A stretch of DNA of 64,000 nt from an uncultured Desulfobacterium sp. (GTDB lineage: Bacteria > Desulfobacterota > DSM-4660 > Desulfatiglandales > Desulfatiglandaceae): positions 598,356-662,355 of the forward strand of contig LT984856.1 of the NCBI GenBank assembly GCA_900258555.1, read 5' to 3'. Shown here one piece after another: positions 15,881-25,403 of the stretch. The position numbers and the translations under genes are program-made. Positions within the stretch are counted from its first letter, which is position 1, and each line of letters begins with the position of its first letter. Under the pieces are notes generated by a model. The model saw only the letters and a list, made by a program, of their open reading frames with translations. It searched no databases and had not been told where the DNA came from.

Positions 15881-17704
15881 ATGATCGGCATCAGACAAAA
15901 ACTCATGTTGGGATTTGGCGGACTGCTTGTTGTCATTGCTGCCATTGGTGTGCTGACCATGGCGCAGATTGATGATCTTGGCAGGGCCATTGATGTGATA
16001 CTCAAGGAAAATTACCGCAGCGTGGTCGCCTGTCAGGACATGAAGGAATCGATCGAACGAATGGACAGCGGAGTCCTGTTTACACTCGCCGGCAACGAGG
16101 CGGAGGGAAATCGCCTGATTGAGGCATACTCGCCCAGGTTTCGCGCCGCACTGGACGTAGAACTCAATAATATCACGCTTCCTTCAGAACAGAAGAGGGC
16201 GGAGCGGATAAAGGCCCTGTTTGAAGAATACCTCAAGTCAATTCCTGGTGTGACGCAGACATCTCTCCCTTCACAGGCGCTACATACAAATTACTTTTCC
16301 ACATTGCTTCCCCTTTTCCTGGAAATCAAGAAAGAGGCACAGGAAATCATGCTCATGAACCAGAACAACATGAGCGAGGCGAACAATGCCGCCAGACGGC
16401 TTGCTGCTGCCGCGCACAGGCGCATGTTGATGGCGATTATGTTTTCAGCGTTCCTGGCGCTTTTGTTCAGCTATCTGGCGCAGAGATGGATCTTAAAGCC
16501 CATAAATCGCCTGACCGAATCCACCAAAGAGATCCGACGCGGAAATCTCGATCTCGTCTTAGAAGCGGGTTCCAGAGACGAAATAGGCATGCTTTCGGAG
16601 TCCTTTAATGAGATGACATCCGCACTCAGACAATTACGTAAGGAAGATATGGCCAACCTGATGCGGACACGTATGGCGACGCAAGAGGTATTCAAGGCCC
16701 TACCGTCGGCCGTTGCCGTGCTCGATTTAGAGGGAAGGGTCGAGGTCTCAACCGAGGCGGCGGACCGTTATTTCGGTCTGAGACCGGGTGTCATCGCAGA
16801 AGATCTTGGATATGAGTGGCTGTCTCCTCTGATTCAAAAGGCCCTGGACGAAAATCGCATCATAGAGAGCGATACCAAGAGCAATTACGTTCAGCAGTTT
16901 ATCAACAACCGCGAATATTTCTTTCAGCCGATGGCCGTTCCTATAACTGTCGGCGACAAAGGCATGGAACCAACCGGTGTGGCGTTGATCCTGAAGGATG
17001 TAACGCTGGTCCGTGAGCAGCAGGAATTAAAGAGCGGGGTGCTGTCCACTGTTTCACATCAGCTTAAGACACCACTGACCTCACTTCGCATGTCCATTCA
17101 TCTCCTCCTGGAGGAGAAGGTTGGAGCCCTTAATGAAAAGCAGATAGAACTGCTCGTTGCCGCACGGGAAGACAGCGAGAGACTGGTAGGCATTTTGGAC
17201 AATATTCTGGATCTTAACCGGATCGAGTCGGGCAGGTCTTATGTCTCCCCTGAATCTGTTTCACCGCAGGCGCTTGTCCGCGACGCTATAGAGCCTTTCC
17301 TCGCGGAGGCCAGGGACAAGAGCGTGAAGATTGCCAATGCAGTCCCGGATGACTTACCCGATGTTATGGCGGACATCGAAAAGATCCGCCATGTGTTCGC
17401 CAATCTGCTTTCAAACGCTATTCGCTTCACAAGCCCGGGGGGATCAGTTACTATTGGTGCTTATTCAGAATCAAACCATCTGGTGTTTTTTGTCGAGGAC
17501 ACGGGAAGCGGCATCCCCGCGCAATACATAAACCGCCTTTTTGAGCCGTTTTACCGTGTACCGGGGCAGGACGAAAAATCCGGCGTGGGCCTGGGTCTTG
17601 CTATTGTAAAGGAGATCATACAGTCCCATGGGGGAGAAGTCAGCGCTGAGAGCGAAATCGGCAAGGGATCGGCATTCCGCTTTACGCTGCCCTTAAAAGA
17701 ATAG
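15881..17704 (+). CDS. membrane sensor histidine kinase linked to kdp
   Basis: A 607-aa sensor kinase. Start placed at ATG 15881 with AAAGGA eight bases upstream; the upstream TTG at 15851 lies inside the promoter. Order: transmembrane helix 1 (about 8-30), periplasmic helical domain, transmembrane helix 2 (about 180-205), HAMP (LKPINRLTESTKEI), a PAS-like domain (about 265-375), HisKA with His393 (STVSHQLKTPLTSLR) and HATPase with N, G1 and G2 boxes (NLLSNAIRFT, VEDTGSGIP, GVGLGLAIVKEI). It resembles phosphate/nitrogen-type kinases, not KdpD. It is the first gene of the sigma-54 operon that continues with kdpF (10 bases away), so it probably phosphorylates the upstream regulator and is autoregulated. 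Confidence 0.9.
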   Translation: MIGIRQKLMLGFGGLLVVIAAIGVLTMAQIDDLGRAIDVILKENYRSVVACQDMKESIERMDSGVLFTLAGNEAEGNRLIEAYSPRFRAALDVELNNITLPSEQKRAERIKALFEEYLKSIPGVTQTSLPSQALHTNYFSTLLPLFLEIKKEAQEIMLMNQNNMSEANNAARRLAAAAHRRMLMAIMFSAFLALLFSYLAQRWILKPINRLTESTKEIRRGNLDLVLEAGSRDEIGMLSESFNEMTSALRQLRKEDMANLMRTRMATQEVFKALPSAVAVLDLEGRVEVSTEAADRYFGLRPGVIAEDLGYEWLSPLIQKALDENRIIESDTKSNYVQQFINNREYFFQPMAVPITVGDKGMEPTGVALILKDVTLVREQQELKSGVLSTVSHQLKTPLTSLRMSIHLLLEEKVGALNEKQIELLVAAREDSERLVGILDNILDLNRIESGRSYVSPESVSPQALVRDAIEPFLAEARDKSVKIANAVPDDLPDVMADIEKIRHVFANLLSNAIRFTSPGGSVTIGAYSESNHLVFFVEDTGSGIPAQYINRLFEPFYRVPGQDEKSGVGLGLAIVKEIIQSHGGEVSAESEIGKGSAFRFTLPLKE

Positions 17705-17714
17705 GAGAATATCA

Positions 17715-17795
17715 ATGGCTTATGTTGCTGCAATAGTCTTGGTGCTTTGCATGGTGTATCTGGTATATGCCATCATAGATCCTGAAAAATTCTAA
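17715..17795 (+). CDS. kdpF: KdpF, small membrane subunit of the K+-transporting ATPase
   Basis: A 26-aa single-helix peptide, MAYVAAIVLVLCMVYLVY then AIIDPEKF, with the Pro and terminal Phe typical of KdpF. AGGAG overlaps the stop of the kinase gene. KdpF stabilises the KdpABC complex in the inner membrane. Too short for routine gene callers, but its position directly before kdpA and its sequence make it convincing. Confidence 0.9.
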   Translation: MAYVAAIVLVLCMVYLVYAIIDPEKF

Positions 17796-17807
17796 CTGGA
17801 ATAAAAA

Positions 17808-19475
17808 ATGTCTACGCTCTTGATACTTTTGATACTAGGGGCCGCAGCCCTGTTATCCTGGCCTGCGGCAAAGTGGATGACCTGGGCCATGAGCCCTCCC
17901 CAAAAGGGCACTGGCTTTCGTTACAGCACTGAATCGGTCTTTCTCAGAATCGGAGGACAAACGGCCGCCAGGGATCAGAATTGGAAGGAGTATACATTGT
18001 CTCTTCTCCTTTTTAATTCGTTTATGTTCATAGTCGTATTTGTAATTTTGTCTCTGCAGCAGATCCTGCCTCTAAACCCTGACAGCAAGGGTGTATTGGA
18101 GCCGAGTCTGATCTTTCACACGGCCGCGTCATTTACCTCCAATACCAATCTGCAGCATTATTCCGGCGAAGTGTCGTTAAGCTATTTTTCGCAAATCTTT
18201 GGTTTGATGTGGCTGCAGTTCGTCTCAGCGGCAACCGGCATCGCATCTCTTGCAGCCCTTGCCAGGGGATTGTCCGGTAAGACCAATATGGGAAACTTCT
18301 TTTCCGACCTGATGAGGGCGACTTTCCTGGTATTGCTTCCTATGGCCGTTTTGGCATCAATACTTCTTATCCTTGGTGGTGTCCCCATGACCCTGCTGGG
18401 CGCGGCCACCGCAAAAACGCTCGAAGGGTCGTTACAGATCATTGCCAGGGGACCGGTTGCGGCCTTTGTCGCCATAAAACAATTGGGAACCAACGGAGGA
18501 GGGTTTTTCAGCGCCAACTCGGCGCATCCTTTTGAGAATCCGTCATTTTTTACCAACATTATCGAATGCGTCTGTATCATCCTGATTCCGATGGCCGGCG
18601 TCTGGATGTTTGGGCGAATCACGGGCCGTATGCGGCATGCTGTTATTATATTCTCTGTGATGGCGGTGTTGCTCGCAGGAAAGGTTGCGCTGGCCGTTTA
18701 CTTTGAGAGCGCACCCACTGCGGCCTTTGCAGAGTTGCCGGTCCAGGCAACCGGAAACATCGAAGGCAAGGAGCTTCGTTTCGGCGCTGTTGCAGGCGCC
18801 ACCTGGGGCGTGCTCACCACGGCCACAAGCAACGGCTCGGTAAACAGCATGCACGACAGCTTCAACCCTCTCACAGGGCTTATATTACTGGCCGGCATGT
18901 GGCTTAACATAACATTCGGCGGCGTCGGAGTGGGCCTGATCAATATGTTTTTGTATATCATCGTAGGGGTATTCATCTGCGGCATGATGGTAGGCCGCAC
19001 CCCGGAATATCTGGGCCGGAAAGTGGAGACACACGAGATGAAGCTGGCCCTCCTGACGCTTCTGGTTCATCCTCTGTTCATCCTCGGCGGGACCGCTGTT
19101 TTTGCGTTGACCCCATGGGGGGCCTCGACCGTGAATAATCCAGGGCCGCACGGGTTTACGGAAATACTCTACGAGTTTAGCTCGGCCGCGGCCAACAACG
19201 GATCAGGCTTTGAAGGACTGCGTGACAATACGACGCCCTGGAATGTGGCAACCGGCATCATCATGCTGCTGGCCCGTTTTATTCCTATCATCCTTCCCCT
19301 GGCTATAGCGGGCTCCCTGGCAGGCAGGAAACCAGCACCTGTAACTACCGGCACCTTGCGCACTGATACTTTTTTATTCGGCATGGTTATCCTGGGGAGT
19401 GTAATCTTTATAGGCGCACTGCTGTTTCTGCCTGTGGCTGTGTTGGGACCGGTGGCTGAGTATTTGGCTAAGTAG
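17808..19475 (+). CDS. kdpA: KdpA, potassium-translocating subunit
   Basis: A 555-aa polytopic membrane protein of the SKT superfamily, the usual length for KdpA. The four selectivity-loop regions are recognisable: TAASFTSNTNLQHYSG, QLGTNGGGFFSANSAHPFENP, TSNGSVNSMHDSFNPL and EFSSAAANNGSGFEG. It binds and channels K+ in the high-affinity KdpFABC pump. It lies 12 bases after kdpF and 16 before kdpB. N- and C-termini look complete; no frameshift. Confidence 0.96.
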   Translation: MSTLLILLILGAAALLSWPAAKWMTWAMSPPQKGTGFRYSTESVFLRIGGQTAARDQNWKEYTLSLLLFNSFMFIVVFVILSLQQILPLNPDSKGVLEPSLIFHTAASFTSNTNLQHYSGEVSLSYFSQIFGLMWLQFVSAATGIASLAALARGLSGKTNMGNFFSDLMRATFLVLLPMAVLASILLILGGVPMTLLGAATAKTLEGSLQIIARGPVAAFVAIKQLGTNGGGFFSANSAHPFENPSFFTNIIECVCIILIPMAGVWMFGRITGRMRHAVIIFSVMAVLLAGKVALAVYFESAPTAAFAELPVQATGNIEGKELRFGAVAGATWGVLTTATSNGSVNSMHDSFNPLTGLILLAGMWLNITFGGVGVGLINMFLYIIVGVFICGMMVGRTPEYLGRKVETHEMKLALLTLLVHPLFILGGTAVFALTPWGASTVNNPGPHGFTEILYEFSSAAANNGSGFEGLRDNTTPWNVATGIIMLLARFIPIILPLAIAGSLAGRKPAPVTTGTLRTDTFLFGMVILGSVIFIGALLFLPVAVLGPVAEYLAK

Positions 19476-19491
19476 TATCCTAGAGGAACAT

Positions 19492-21570
19492 ATGAAATAC
19501 AACACCAACGATCATATACAGGCAAAACTCGACCGGAGAAGGTCTCGCCGGGCTTCTCTCTTTAAAAAAGACCTGGTGCGAATTGCTGCAAGACAGTCTG
19601 TAATCATGTTAAAGCCGTGGGTAATGGCGCGAAATCCTGTTATGTTTATTACCGAGATCGGAGCAGTCATGACGACTCTCGTACTTGTCCTTGATTTGTT
19701 AAAGCACCGTTATGGCCTGATATACACCCTTGCCGTGACAGTAGTCCTGTGGGCGACCGTCCTTTTCGCCAATTTTGCAGAGGCCCTGGCCGAGGCCCGC
19801 GGCAAGGCGCAGGCCGACACCCTGAAAAGAACCAGGCGTAAGGCCATGGCCCGTAAGGTGATAAATGGATTGGAGGAACAGGTCAGCTCGGATGAATTGC
19901 ACGAGGGAGAGATTGTTCTGGTAAAGGCGGGAGAGATTATCCCCAGTGACGGAGAGGTGATAGAGGGGGCTGCAACTGTAGATGAATCAGCGATCACCGG
20001 TGAATCCGCTCCGGTCGTCCGTGAGGCGGGAGGAGACCGATCGGGAGTTACAGGAGGCACGCGAGTACTTTCAGACCGGATCAGTATTCGTATCACCGCA
20101 CGGGCAGGTCAGTCGTTTCTCGACCGCATGATCGCACTGGTTGAGGGCGCAGTCAGACAAAAGACACCCAACGAACTGGCGCTGACCGTGACATTGGCGG
20201 GGCTGACCCTTGCCTTTCTATTGGTGACAGGCGCACTGTGGCCTATAGGCCGCTTTTTTGGGGTGGATTTGCCTATTCCAACATTGATCGCCTTGCTGGT
20301 CTGTTTGATTCCAACGACCATCGGCGCGCTTCTTGCGGCCATAGGCCTGGCAGGAATGGACCGCGCCCTTTCGGCCAATGTGCTGGCCAAAAGCGGCAAG
20401 GCAGTGGAATTGGCGGGCGACATTGACACACTGCTTTTGGACAAGACCGGCACCATAACCCTGGGTGACCGCCAGGCCACAGAGTATTTTCCTCTTACGG
20501 GTGTGACCAGGGCGCAACTCGCCGAGTCGGCGATGTGGGCCTCGTTTGGGGACCAGACGCCTGAGGGCAAATCCATCATAAAGCTTGGTGAAGAAACCCT
20601 TGGGTCGAGCGCGCCCCTTGAAACACCGGGAGCCAAGGTCGTTCCATTTACTGCGCATTCCAGATTGAGCGGCCTTGATCTCCCTGATGGACGGTCTTTC
20701 CGCAAGGGGGCACCTGATGCTATTTATGCCTACATCCAGGGACAGGCCGCCTCCGTCACTCCGGCCCTGCAGGCGCTGGTGGACGGCGTAGGCCGTCATG
20801 GCGGGACACCTATCGTAGTGGCCGAGGGGAAAAATGTGCTTGGGGTGGTTGCGCTCTCAGATGTACTGAAACCTGGCATCCGCGACAGATTTGAACGGCT
20901 GCGCGCCATGGGTCTTCGCGTTGTAATGGTGACGGGAGATAACCGGCTCACCGCCGCCGCCATTGCAGGGCAGGCCGGTGTAGATGACTACATAGCTGAG
21001 GCAAAGCCGGAGGACAAGCTTGAATATATACGCAGGGAGCAGCGAGAGGGAAGATTGATCGCCATGATGGGCGACGGAACAAATGACGCCCCGGCCCTGG
21101 CCCAGGCGGATATCGGTGTTGCCATGAACTCAGGTACCCAGGCGGCCAAGGAAGCGGGAAACATGGTTGATCTGGACAGTGATCCCACCAAGCTCATTGA
21201 GGTTATCGAGATCGGAAAGCAATTGCTTATGACCCGCGGGGCACTTACCACTTTTTCCATTGCAAATGATGTAGCAAAGTACTTCGCCATTATTCCGGCG
21301 ATGTTCATGCTGGCCATCCCACAGCTTGCGGCGCTCAACGTCATGGGGTTGACGACTCCGCAGAGCGCGATCCTTTCCGCCCTGATTTTTAATGCCATAA
21401 TCATCCCTCTGCTCATTCCTGTAGCCATCAAGGGTGTAAAATACAGGCCCATGGGGGCGGACAGCATCCTGCGGAGGAACCTTTTGATCTATGGGCTGGG
21501 TGGTGTGATCGCCCCTTTTGCCGGCATAAAGCTGATTGACATGGCCTTGGGTTTGACCAGGCTCTTTTAG
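19492..21570 (+). CDS. kdpB: KdpB, P-type ATPase subunit
   Basis: A 692-aa P-type ATPase: actuator motif TGESAPV, phosphorylated Asp317 in DKTGTITLGD, nucleotide-binding domain (FTAHSRLSGLDL, KGAPDAI), hinge MVTGDNRLTAAAIA and MMGDGTNDAPALAQADIGVAM. About seven membrane segments. It hydrolyses ATP to drive K+ uptake through KdpA. Standard length, all catalytic motifs intact. Confidence 0.97.
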   Translation: MKYNTNDHIQAKLDRRRSRRASLFKKDLVRIAARQSVIMLKPWVMARNPVMFITEIGAVMTTLVLVLDLLKHRYGLIYTLAVTVVLWATVLFANFAEALAEARGKAQADTLKRTRRKAMARKVINGLEEQVSSDELHEGEIVLVKAGEIIPSDGEVIEGAATVDESAITGESAPVVREAGGDRSGVTGGTRVLSDRISIRITARAGQSFLDRMIALVEGAVRQKTPNELALTVTLAGLTLAFLLVTGALWPIGRFFGVDLPIPTLIALLVCLIPTTIGALLAAIGLAGMDRALSANVLAKSGKAVELAGDIDTLLLDKTGTITLGDRQATEYFPLTGVTRAQLAESAMWASFGDQTPEGKSIIKLGEETLGSSAPLETPGAKVVPFTAHSRLSGLDLPDGRSFRKGAPDAIYAYIQGQAASVTPALQALVDGVGRHGGTPIVVAEGKNVLGVVALSDVLKPGIRDRFERLRAMGLRVVMVTGDNRLTAAAIAGQAGVDDYIAEAKPEDKLEYIRREQREGRLIAMMGDGTNDAPALAQADIGVAMNSGTQAAKEAGNMVDLDSDPTKLIEVIEIGKQLLMTRGALTTFSIANDVAKYFAIIPAMFMLAIPQLAALNVMGLTTPQSAILSALIFNAIIIPLLIPVAIKGVKYRPMGADSILRRNLLIYGLGGVIAPFAGIKLIDMALGLTRLF

Positions 21571-21580
21571 GAACAAGCCT

Positions 21581-22168
21581 ATGAGCGACACAAAGAAGCA
21601 CATAAATGTATATCAACAGATAATCACATCAGGCCGTATTGTAATAGCCTCAATGACCATTTGCTGTTTGCTGTATGGACTTGCATTGCTGTCATTCGGC
21701 CGCTTGGTTATGCAGGATAGCGCTGATGGATCACTTATCTTAAATGATCATAAAGAAACCATCGGCAGTGAGCTGATCGCTCAAGGTTTTACTCGCCCCG
21801 AATACTTCTGGCCCAGGCCCTCAGCGGTTGCTTACAATGCATCGGCATCGGCGGGCAGCAACTTTTCTCCCACAAATCCGGCGCTTCGTCACAGGGCAGA
21901 GGCCATTATAACAAAAATGGAAGCAAAGGCGGGTAATCCAATCCCTGCTGATCTGGTTTCCGCTTCAGGGAGCGGCCTTGACCCGCATATTACTCTGGCT
22001 GCTGCAAGATATCAGGCAGCCAGGGTCGCGGCAGCCAGGGGTTTATCCGATGCCTTGGTTATGGGGCTTCTTGAAAAATCCGCGAAAAGTCCTGGCGGGC
22101 CACTCACCCCTGACCCGGTAGTAAATGTGTTACTTATAAATATGGCCTTGGACAGGTTAAAAAAGTGA
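21581..22168 (+). CDS. kdpC: KdpC subunit
   Basis: A 195-aa protein with one N-terminal membrane helix (about 15-40) and a periplasmic domain carrying the family signature QGFTRPEYFWPRPSA, NASASAGSNFSPTNP, DLVSASGSGLDPHIT and AARYQAARVAAARG. It assembles with KdpB and raises ATP affinity of the pump. Eleven bases after kdpB, two bases before the KdpD-like gene. Confidence 0.96.
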   Translation: MSDTKKHINVYQQIITSGRIVIASMTICCLLYGLALLSFGRLVMQDSADGSLILNDHKETIGSELIAQGFTRPEYFWPRPSAVAYNASASAGSNFSPTNPALRHRAEAIITKMEAKAGNPIPADLVSASGSGLDPHITLAAARYQAARVAAARGLSDALVMGLLEKSAKSPGGPLTPDPVVNVLLINMALDRLKK

Positions 22169-22169
22169 T

Positions 22170-23846
22170 ATGAATGATAACCGCGCCGACAGTTTTCTGC
22201 GTCTTATTCGCCGGTCACAGCGAGGCAGGTTGAAAATCTACATGGGCTATGCCGCTGGTGTAGGCAAGACCTACCAGATGCTCCTTGAAGCCCACCGGCT
22301 CAAGGAGGACGGGATAGATGTGACGGCAGGAATTGTTGAAACCCACGGAAGGGTGGAGACAGAGGCCTTGCTCGCGGGTCTGGAGACGATTGCCTTGAGC
22401 AAGTTCACCTACCGGGGAATAGATGTCGAGGAAATGGATCTTGACACGATTCTTTTGCGTCGCCCCAGTGTCGTGCTCGTTGATGAACTCGCCCATACCA
22501 ACATACCTGGAAGCAAAAACGCCAAGCGCTATCAGGATGTTGAAGAGATACTATCTGCTGGTATTCATGTCATCTCGACCCTGAACGTTCAACACTTAGA
22601 AAGCCTGTATGAAACCGTGGAACGCGCTACCGGCGTCAAAGTCCGGGAGAGGATACCCGACCATGTTGTTGCTGAGGCCGATCAGCTTGTAAATGTGGAT
22701 ATTACCACCGAGGACCTGCGCCGCCGCCTGAAAGAGGGAAAAGTCTACACCAGGGAAAGCATTGAGACCGCCCTTGATCATTTCTTTAAGCCGACGAATC
22801 TCGAGCAACTTCGCGAGCTGACCCTTCGGGAGTTGGCTGCGCAAATAGATTCGCGCAGCCGCGATCCGCTCGCAGAGGCCATCCCCTCAAGTCCTGACCA
22901 GGTCATGGTATGTCTCAGTTCAAGGGGACCAAACAGCGGCGCACTGCTTCGCTATGCATCCCGCCTGGCCGGAAGGCTGAATCGTAACTGGTATGCGATG
23001 TATGTGCAAACATCTCAGGAACATCCAACTGTGATTGATGCTACCACCCAGAGGATACTTTCAAACACCCTGACGCTCGCCCAACAATTGGGGGCTACAG
23101 TATTCACTTACAAGGGCGATGATATCGTAAAAACCATCCTCCAGTTCGCAAGGGAGTATCGCGTAGGACATATAGTGATAGGCACGCCTGGAAGGAGTGT
23201 GCCTTTGTGGCGGCGGTTCAAGGGTGAAGTCAGCATTGTGGAAAGACTTATAACAGAGGGAAGGGGCGTTACCGTCGTTGTCCTGGATACCAGGGCCTTG
23301 CCCGATCAGGCGGGGGAGGAGATTAATCGTCAGGCTGAAAAAAAACGTCGTAAGTTCAAAGAAAGGGCGGAGCAGGTGTCCGGGAGCAAGGCAACACTTT
23401 CCAATGCCCATGTCCTTATCTGGGATAAGGCCATTGAAAAATATGAAGCTATGAAGCAGTTGCTTAACGTATGTAGTCGTGAAAAGGGCCTGCACAGGGA
23501 GTCGGCATGGGATGCCCTTCTTGAGCGGGAACAACAGGGAGGGACATTTGTGGGCGAAGATGTAGCGATTCCTCACGCACGGATCACAGGGATTAAACGG
23601 CCTGTCATCGCCCTTGGCGTCTGTAAATCAGGCATCCATGATAGAGAGTATGACCGTACCGTTAAAATTATGTTTCTCCTGCTTTCCCCCTCAGAGCCTC
23701 CCGAAAGCCATGTGGAGATGCTTGGCGTGATCGGCAGAATCGGCCGAGATGATCAGTGGCGCAGGGAAGTCCTTTCCGCAAGGAAATCATCAGATGTCAT
23801 GAGTTTGATCCGGCAAAGGGAAAAACAACTAAAGTCGGGTGACTAA
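22170..23846 (+). CDS. kinase-less KdpD sensor fused to a PTS EIIA domain
   Basis: A 558-aa soluble protein with three parts. Residues about 15-230 are the KdpD N-terminal domain (Walker A GYAAGVGKT, VETHGRVETEALLAGLE, DELAHTNIPGSKNAKRYQD, STLNVQHLESL). About 245-375 is a universal-stress-type domain (GHIVIGTPGRS). About 415-555 is a PTS EIIA type-2 domain with phosphorylatable His469 (DVAIPHARITG). The membrane, GAF and histidine-kinase parts of full KdpD are missing. In E. coli, free EIIA-Ntr (PtsN) binds KdpD and modulates K+ control; here that partnership is built into one chain. The separate kinase at 15881 presumably supplies the kinase function. Adjacent convergent gene begins its stop at 23862. 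Confidence 0.9.
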   Translation: MNDNRADSFLRLIRRSQRGRLKIYMGYAAGVGKTYQMLLEAHRLKEDGIDVTAGIVETHGRVETEALLAGLETIALSKFTYRGIDVEEMDLDTILLRRPSVVLVDELAHTNIPGSKNAKRYQDVEEILSAGIHVISTLNVQHLESLYETVERATGVKVRERIPDHVVAEADQLVNVDITTEDLRRRLKEGKVYTRESIETALDHFFKPTNLEQLRELTLRELAAQIDSRSRDPLAEAIPSSPDQVMVCLSSRGPNSGALLRYASRLAGRLNRNWYAMYVQTSQEHPTVIDATTQRILSNTLTLAQQLGATVFTYKGDDIVKTILQFAREYRVGHIVIGTPGRSVPLWRRFKGEVSIVERLITEGRGVTVVVLDTRALPDQAGEEINRQAEKKRRKFKERAEQVSGSKATLSNAHVLIWDKAIEKYEAMKQLLNVCSREKGLHRESAWDALLEREQQGGTFVGEDVAIPHARITGIKRPVIALGVCKSGIHDREYDRTVKIMFLLLSPSEPPESHVEMLGVIGRIGRDDQWRREVLSARKSSDVMSLIRQREKQLKSGD

Positions 23847-23861
23847 TGCTAGTGATGCCCG

Positions 23862-25403
23862 CTATGGGGAGAGCACCTTGCAGCAGACAAGCTTGCCGTC
23901 TCCTGGGGCGTAAAAATCCTCCAGGACCGATTCAAATACATAACCGCACCGCTGATAAAAGGCCCTTGTGGTGTTGTAGATCTCCGACTGTGAGGTGTCC
24001 ACATAGACGCGGGTTCCTCCTGCTTCTCCAATAAGCCTTTCTGTCTCGTCCAATATCATCTTGCCTGCGCCTTTTCTTTGATATACAGGGTCCACTGCAA
24101 TCCAATAAAGGTCATAACTGGATGCGGTACAGGGGATCGGTCCATAACAGGAATATCCAATGAGCTGATCATCTTTTTCCAGGAAGACAAAATAATAGTC
24201 GCTTGCCGGCCCTTTTGTGAGCCTTTCTTCTACAAGCTCTATTGCCACCTCCACCTCATAGGGGTGAAAAAAATTGGTTTCAACAATTATCCGTCTGATA
24301 TCCTCTACATCCTTCATGCAGGGTTCGTATCGGAAACACGTATCTTTTATAGAGGTGGGATATCCATCTGACTTGGATTTTGTCGAATTAATATGTCCCC
24401 CCTTCCCCATGACATCATTAATGATACACTCAACCGCACTGTCAAAGCTCATGCCTGCCCGGCTTATTGCCGCAGCAAACCCGGCATCAGGGGAAAGGCA
24501 CGGATTAGCATTCACTTCCAGGATAAATGGCCTGCCGTCTTTATCCACGCGAAAGTCCACCCGGGCATAACCCTTGAGCCCAAACACCTTCCAGCATTGT
24601 ATGGCCAGCTTTTCCAGCTCTTTCAATAAAAGGGTATCTTCGTCAGTAAAATCAAAACGCCTGGGCGTATGGGAATACTCAAATGATTGCTCATCCCATT
24701 TTGCCTTGTAACAGACGATGTGCGCCCTGTCTTCCTGATATCCCTCAAATATGATCTCAGCAGGCGGCAATACCTTCGGACCATCAGTCCCGGCCAGGAT
24801 AGAAAGGTTAAACTCCCTCCCCTCAATATACAGCTCGGCAAAACAGGCCCCTGCCAGTTCCGGGGCGCGTATGCGCATACTATCCATTATGACTTCGGGC
24901 CTTTCGGCAACAACAAGCCCGTCGCCTGTAAGCCCAATGGAGGCGTGTTCCCACACGGACTTGATTATCCACGGTCCCTTTGGCCATCGGATAGAAGATC
25001 CATACTTTGAACAAGGCTCAAAGGGATATGGACCGACCCAGTCTGGGGTGGGCAGTCCTGCTGCCCGCATCTTCTCCTTTGCCATGACTTTGTGTGAAGT
25101 AAGATAAATTGATGCAGATGGGGAGCCTGTGTAGATAACGCCCAAGGCGTCAAAAAGGGAAGGGACAAGAAAAATCAATTGCCCACGGCCATCAAGAGAT
25201 TCAACAAGGTTAAAGATACAATCAGGCCTTAGCCTCTCAACAGCAAGTTTAAGGGCAGACAGATCAAGATTGCAGGGAATGGGGACCGGTTGATGACCGA
25301 GGCTTAAAAGCGCCTTACTTACAGTCTCAGCCTGTACAAGGACATCTCGCTCATCAGGCAGGCTTGAGTCTGTCACCTGGTTGTGGGCGATTGCTATGAG
25401 CAT
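23862..25403 (-). CDS. ATP-grasp ligase (D-Ala-D-Ala ligase-like) fused to GNAT acetyltransferase
   Basis: A 513-aa fusion. Start taken at ATG 25403 (AGGA eight bases upstream), which overlaps the preceding gene by 10 bases. Residues 1-335 are an ATP-grasp domain of the D-Ala-D-Ala ligase type: LTSHKVMAKEKMRAAGLPTP, PWIIKSVWEHASIG, FAELYIEGREFNLSI and metal-binding RPFILEVNANP (296-301 for EVNANP). After a linker, about 358-513 is a GNAT domain with acetyl-CoA motif QRKGAG (442-447) and IAVDPVYQ. The pair of activities suggests amide-bond formation followed, or preceded, by N-acetylation. It follows another ligase and a lysine 2,3-aminomutase, so beta-lysine or a product of it is a plausible substrate. 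True D-Ala-D-Ala ligase is unlikely because of the context and fusion. Confidence 0.85.
   Translation of the reverse strand: MLIAIAHNQVTDSSLPDERDVLVQAETVSKALLSLGHQPVPIPCNLDLSALKLAVERLRPDCIFNLVESLDGRGQLIFLVPSLFDALGVIYTGSPSASIYLTSHKVMAKEKMRAAGLPTPDWVGPYPFEPCSKYGSSIRWPKGPWIIKSVWEHASIGLTGDGLVVAERPEVIMDSMRIRAPELAGACFAELYIEGREFNLSILAGTDGPKVLPPAEIIFEGYQEDRAHIVCYKAKWDEQSFEYSHTPRRFDFTDEDTLLLKELEKLAIQCWKVFGLKGYARVDFRVDKDGRPFILEVNANPCLSPDAGFAAAISRAGMSFDSAVECIINDVMGKGGHINSTKSKSDGYPTSIKDTCFRYEPCMKDVEDIRRIIVETNFFHPYEVEVAIELVEERLTKGPASDYYFVFLEKDDQLIGYSCYGPIPCTASSYDLYWIAVDPVYQRKGAGKMILDETERLIGEAGGTRVYVDTSQSEIYNTTRAFYQRCGYVFESVLEDFYAPGDGKLVCCKVLSP

Noticed and set aside
22170-23846. Full KdpD sensor histidine kinase
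   Set aside because: No membrane segments and no kinase boxes; the C-terminal third is a PTS EIIA domain.
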